Below are positions 61,043-64,000 of a stretch of DNA of 64,000 nucleotides, piece by piece. The stretch comes from Oceaniovalibus sp. ACAM 378. Its GTDB lineage: Bacteria; Pseudomonadota; Alphaproteobacteria; Rhodobacterales; Rhodobacteraceae. The notes under the pieces were generated by a model that ran no database searches, was not told the origin of the DNA, and worked only from the letters and a program-made list of their open reading frames with translations. The position numbers and the translations under genes are program-made. The first letter of the stretch is position 1, and every line of letters starts with the position of its first letter. The DNA lies in contig NZ_VSJK01000011.1 of NCBI RefSeq assembly GCF_008085915.1, positions 122,816-186,815 on the forward strand, in the 5' to 3' direction.

Positions 61043-62044
61043 ATGACAGAGCATATCCCGCTGAGCGTCCAGACGACGTACCGCGATCTTCTCGACCGCC
61101 AGATTCGGCGTCCGACCCCGGAAATTGAAGGCAGTATCGTCCCGGTGGAGAACAAGGGCGCGCGCTACTGGGTTTCACGCAGGAGAATCGGTGCGCGCGT
61201 CGTCGAGAAGCGCATTGGGCCGGACAACGCCCAAAACAGGCGCAAGGCCGAAGAACTGCATCGGCAAAATGATGCCCTTCAGGAATGGTTGCGCGAGACA
61301 GGACGACTTGTCTCGCAGCTTCGGGCGGCGGGTATGCCTACCCCTACACCTGGCACAGGGAAGCTGATCAATGCCCTGGCGCGAGTCGGACTGTTTCGTT
61401 CCGGAGGTGTACTTGCAGGAACGCATGCTTATGGCCTCTATGCACTCGAACTCGGCGTGCATTCCAAGAATAGCCTGGCCATGACGGAAGATGTCGATAT
61501 CGCAGCAGCGAAGTCAGTAAATATCATTTCGGGAGACGTTACAAACTTGGCGGCGTCGTTGGAGGGTGTTGGCCTGAGGCCGGTGGCAGGGCCGGGAGAG
61601 ATACACCCGGCGAGATGGGAAACGGATGACGGGATCGTCCTGGACGTTCTGACACCGAAGCAGCGCGGCGGTGAAGCATCAGTCCGCCACGAAGGCCTCG
61701 GCATCTGGGCCCAAGCCCTGAGCTATCTGGACTTCAGCCTCGAGAACGCTATTGATGCCGTCCTTCTTTATCGGGAAGGGATACCAGTCAGAATTCCCGC
61801 TCCGGAACGGTTTGCCGTGCATAAGCTGATCGTGGCGTCGGCACGTCGCGGAACATATCGGGCAAAATCCGAGAAGGATCTTGCCCAAGCCGAATGGCTG
61901 ATCGCAACTCTCGCCGAATCTCGCCCATTCGAACTCGGGGAGGCGCTGGATGCGGCGCGTGGCAGGGGGCCAAAATGGCGTCGGGCGCTGGATGACTCGC
62001 TCAAACGTCGGCCAGCACTGAAAGACATACTCATCGGCTTATAG
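61043..62044 (+). CDS. GSU2403-type nucleotidyltransferase-fold protein
   Basis: The 333-residue protein looks like the GSU2403 family of nucleotidyltransferase-fold proteins. The N-terminal 100 residues are basic and helical (GARYWVSRRRIGARVVEKRIG). The NTase core follows with GGVLAGTHAYGLYALELG and the acidic pair in MTEDVDIA, then LDVLTPKQRGG and a helical region with FAVHKLIVASARRG. Such folds occur in antitoxin/toxin NTases (AbiEii, MenT types) as well as housekeeping roles; no activity is known for this family. It is cargo between IS6-type elements and faces a fic gene. Confidence 0.7.
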   Translation: MTEHIPLSVQTTYRDLLDRQIRRPTPEIEGSIVPVENKGARYWVSRRRIGARVVEKRIGPDNAQNRRKAEELHRQNDALQEWLRETGRLVSQLRAAGMPTPTPGTGKLINALARVGLFRSGGVLAGTHAYGLYALELGVHSKNSLAMTEDVDIAAAKSVNIISGDVTNLAASLEGVGLRPVAGPGEIHPARWETDDGIVLDVLTPKQRGGEASVRHEGLGIWAQALSYLDFSLENAIDAVLLYREGIPVRIPAPERFAVHKLIVASARRGTYRAKSEKDLAQAEWLIATLAESRPFELGEALDAARGRGPKWRRALDDSLKRRPALKDILIGL

Positions 62045-62194
62045 ATCGAATTTTCGACATCCAGCCTTCGACCAGACCGGCGCAGGATTTGCGAACGCTC
62101 CCCGAAACAACGCCCCGTTAAGTGCTCTTCGAGCTATTTGTTCAGAACTCAACCTCCGAAGAAATCTTTGGGAGTTTCGTTTGTCCCATCTTTT

Positions 62195-63703
62195 TCAATC
62201 GAGATCCCACGCCTCCGCATAGGCCTCCTCAATCATAGTGACCTCTCCCTCGGTCAGTGCCGAGAATTCTTTGCGCAAGGCGCGCTTGGACAGCTTGCCG
62301 TTCCCTTGCTCCAAGAATCCTCGCAATAGATCAACTATGCGCGCCGGCATTTCCAGCATCTCATCAATGCTGGATTTGAACCGGTCATAGCGCGTGATGT
62401 AGTCAATCTCGCCCGGCAGGTCGTGCTCGACTGCTTCCCTGACACAATCGGCAACAAACTCGGCATGCTCGGTGCTGTCAAAGAAGCGGTAAAGCACCGC
62501 AGTTTCCGACAGAACCTCCACATTTCCCTGAGCCGTGGGCTTCCACTCAATGAACTCCATCATCGGCCCCGACACGGACTTCAGAACGTCGCTGTATTCC
62601 TCGATGCGTCGGTAAACAACGACACTGATCGGAAAGACCAGACCCGCTGGACTGAAACCACCGTGCGCCAACACATGGTGCAGCAAATACCGGTGGATAC
62701 GACCATTCCCATCCTCGAAAGGGTGGATATAGACAAAGCCGAACGACAGTGCAGCCGCGACCACCATCGGATCAACGCCACCCCCAAGGGCGCGCGCTTC
62801 ATAAAGCGCAAGACCCTCCAAAAGGTCAGGTAAATCCTCATGCCGGGCGCTGATGTGCACTGGTTCCGGCGTCTTTCCATCCCGGCTGTGACCGCCGACA
62901 AAGCCGCCCTCCGTGCGAATACCCATCTTCACAAAGCGTGCATCCTGCAAAACAACTTGCTGTAAGCGCTCAAGCTCGTTTAGCGACAGCTGGTGGCTTC
63001 CCGCCTCGCCAATCGCGCGCGCCCAGCGGGCGGCACGCTGGGGTCCAGGCTTTTCCTGCTCGATAGCAAATGAGGCCTTGGAATCATTCAACAGCAAAAA
63101 AGCCGCGGCGCGTGACACGATATGCTGCGGTGCCTTTTCGGTGACCTCCCTTGCTTGAGTAGGCAATCCCCGCTCAATCAGCTTGTGAAGCTTCAATGAT
63201 CTCTGCACGAGCGGACAAAATGCCGGGGTGCCAGGCAGATTGTTGATGACCTTGTGACGCGCCGACCGATCTCCAGGATCGATCACAAAATATGCGTTCG
63301 GATCAAGCGCAGGCTCATACTTCACCTTGCCCAGATCCGGCACATCCAACTTCTCACCCGTCAGCCATTCCCAAAAGAACCACACCCGGCGCGCAAAGAC
63401 ACTGGTTGTTCCTGCCAAGGCCTGGGAGATTTCAGAACGGTCCGCAACTCTGGTCACCTCATGCAAGATTCGCAAATCGATGCCTTCGTTCTTGATGGCA
63501 AACACCAGATGATGAAACACAATCTCACCCGGCCATTGCGGCGCGCGGAAAATTTCCCATTCAGGCTCGGATTGACGCGTGTGGCGGTCTGATACAAAGG
63601 CCAAACGGCGAGGCATGGGCACACGCAAGCCAAGCTCGCTGACCAGCCAGCCATATCCGGCAATCCGCCCCGGACCCGGAAGTTTACGTCCGTAGAAATT
63701 CAT
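62195..63703 (-). CDS. Fic-domain protein (probable AMPylase) with N-terminal extension
   Basis: The 502-residue protein has the full Fic motif HPFEDGNGRIHR (about residues 300-311), including the catalytic His and Arg residues, and a beta-hairpin flap region before it. An N-terminal SKASFAIEQEKP segment resembles the [S/T]xxxE[G/N] inhibitory helix of class II Fic proteins, so it is probably self-inhibited. A long N-terminal domain and C-terminal 130 residues (possible winged helix, LSKRALRKEFSALTEGEV) flank it. Start 63703 follows GAGGCG. It should transfer AMP (or another nucleotide) to a target protein; the target is unknown. Confidence 0.85.
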   Translation of the reverse strand: MNFYGRKLPGPGRIAGYGWLVSELGLRVPMPRRLAFVSDRHTRQSEPEWEIFRAPQWPGEIVFHHLVFAIKNEGIDLRILHEVTRVADRSEISQALAGTTSVFARRVWFFWEWLTGEKLDVPDLGKVKYEPALDPNAYFVIDPGDRSARHKVINNLPGTPAFCPLVQRSLKLHKLIERGLPTQAREVTEKAPQHIVSRAAAFLLLNDSKASFAIEQEKPGPQRAARWARAIGEAGSHQLSLNELERLQQVVLQDARFVKMGIRTEGGFVGGHSRDGKTPEPVHISARHEDLPDLLEGLALYEARALGGGVDPMVVAAALSFGFVYIHPFEDGNGRIHRYLLHHVLAHGGFSPAGLVFPISVVVYRRIEEYSDVLKSVSGPMMEFIEWKPTAQGNVEVLSETAVLYRFFDSTEHAEFVADCVREAVEHDLPGEIDYITRYDRFKSSIDEMLEMPARIVDLLRGFLEQGNGKLSKRALRKEFSALTEGEVTMIEEAYAEAWDLD

Positions 63704-63864
63704 CACTTCGCCTCGAAAATCTTCACTGTTCGATAGTTTGCATAGCTTTTTGTCACTCACCTCGCAATGCAACCAGTATCAAAAACCCTCACCGCACGTC
63801 ATTTTTTCTCACCTTTGGGGTTTCGCGTCACTTTTCATCACCCTTTCCGTTGATACCTTTGTAC

Positions 63865-63879
63865 GGCATTGTGAGGTTG
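63865..63879 (+). repeat. Possible IS6 terminal repeat at window end
   Basis: GGCATTGTGAGGTTG matches the terminal repeat of the element at 59910 (GGCATTGCCAAGTTG) at 12 of 15 positions and lies 33 bases before an IS6-type transposase start, where such a repeat is expected. Confidence 0.55.
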
Positions 63880-63911
63880 TTGAAGCTTGAACGCCCGGGT
63901 ACTCTCCGGCC

Positions 63912-64000
63912 ATGCTGAGTATTGAAGATTTGTCCCGGATCAAATGCTTCCGGTTTCCGCGGAGCGTCATTGGCTACACCGTTTGGGCCTACCATCGTTT
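63912..64000 (+). CDS. IS6-family transposase, 5' part (runs off the window)
   Basis: From ATG 63912 the frame reads MLSIEDLSRIKCFRFPRSVI and GYTVWAYHRF and continues past the window edge. The FRFPR..I.Y.VWAYHRF pattern matches the start of the IS6-type transposase at 60673. Only 29 residues are visible, so intactness cannot be judged. Confidence 0.75.
   Translation, partial: MLSIEDLSRIKCFRFPRSVIGYTVWAYHR

Noticed and set aside
1..64000. CRISPR arrays, rRNA and tRNA genes
   Set aside because: No regularly spaced direct repeats and no recognisable rRNA or tRNA sequence were seen.

Overview
The window looks like part of an extrachromosomal replicon (plasmid or chromid) of a GC-rich alphaproteobacterium, most likely of the Rhodobacterales/Roseobacter group. 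The evidence is a complete plasmid maintenance module (parA-parB facing away from a Rep_3-type initiator gene, with three identical 15-bp palindromes), a CrtE closely resembling those of purple bacterial photosynthesis gene clusters, and a dense set of ABC-type catabolic loci typical of marine alphaproteobacteria. No rRNA, tRNA or CRISPR array was seen.

Layout. 0-7 kb: an EamA exporter, crtE, a four-gene manganese/iron ABC importer (sitABCD order, with a Fur/Mur-like operator), an L,D-transpeptidase and idi. 7.3-11.5 kb: parB, parA, a putative origin region, and rep. 11.9-16.2 kb: a complete CUT1-type sugar importer. 16.3-27.9 kb: a sugar or cyclitol catabolic block with transketolase, iolB, an iolC-DUF2090 fusion, a second PfkB kinase, a class I aldolase-like protein and a CUT2-type importer, with a divergent ROK regulator. 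28-33.4 kb: an amine or D-amino-acid-type oxidation operon (solute-binding protein, FAD oxidase, RidA, FMN enzyme) with a divergent LysR regulator. 33.7-39.8 kb: two histidine kinases, a single-domain response regulator and an SLC13-type transporter. 40-45.4 kb: a MarR regulator with a perfect 20-bp operator, divergent from a detoxification operon of VOC, DUF1428, DUF899 and GST proteins. 45.5-47.3 kb: a PRC-barrel protein and an NhaP-type antiporter. 47.7-52.9 kb: an FAH-family hydrolase divergent from a nitrate/sulfonate-type ABC importer, with a GntR regulator and a TauE exporter. 53.5-55.2 kb: an AidB-like acyl-CoA dehydrogenase.

52.9-64 kb is mobile and partly decayed. It holds an IS5-type relic, an intact IS3 element, a LysR C-terminal relic, a truncated IS3 element fused to a dgoK fragment, two broken IS6-type transposases, an IS66 relic, and the start of another IS6-type transposase at the window edge. 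Between these lie apparently intact cargo genes: a membrane-anchored DUF559/Vsr-like nuclease, an unknown protein, a GSU2403-type nucleotidyltransferase-fold protein and a Fic protein. This cargo is the best place to look for a defence or toxin system.

Most catabolic blocks pair an importer with enzymes and a divergently transcribed or adjacent regulator. All assignments come from reading motifs and gene order; no database search was run.
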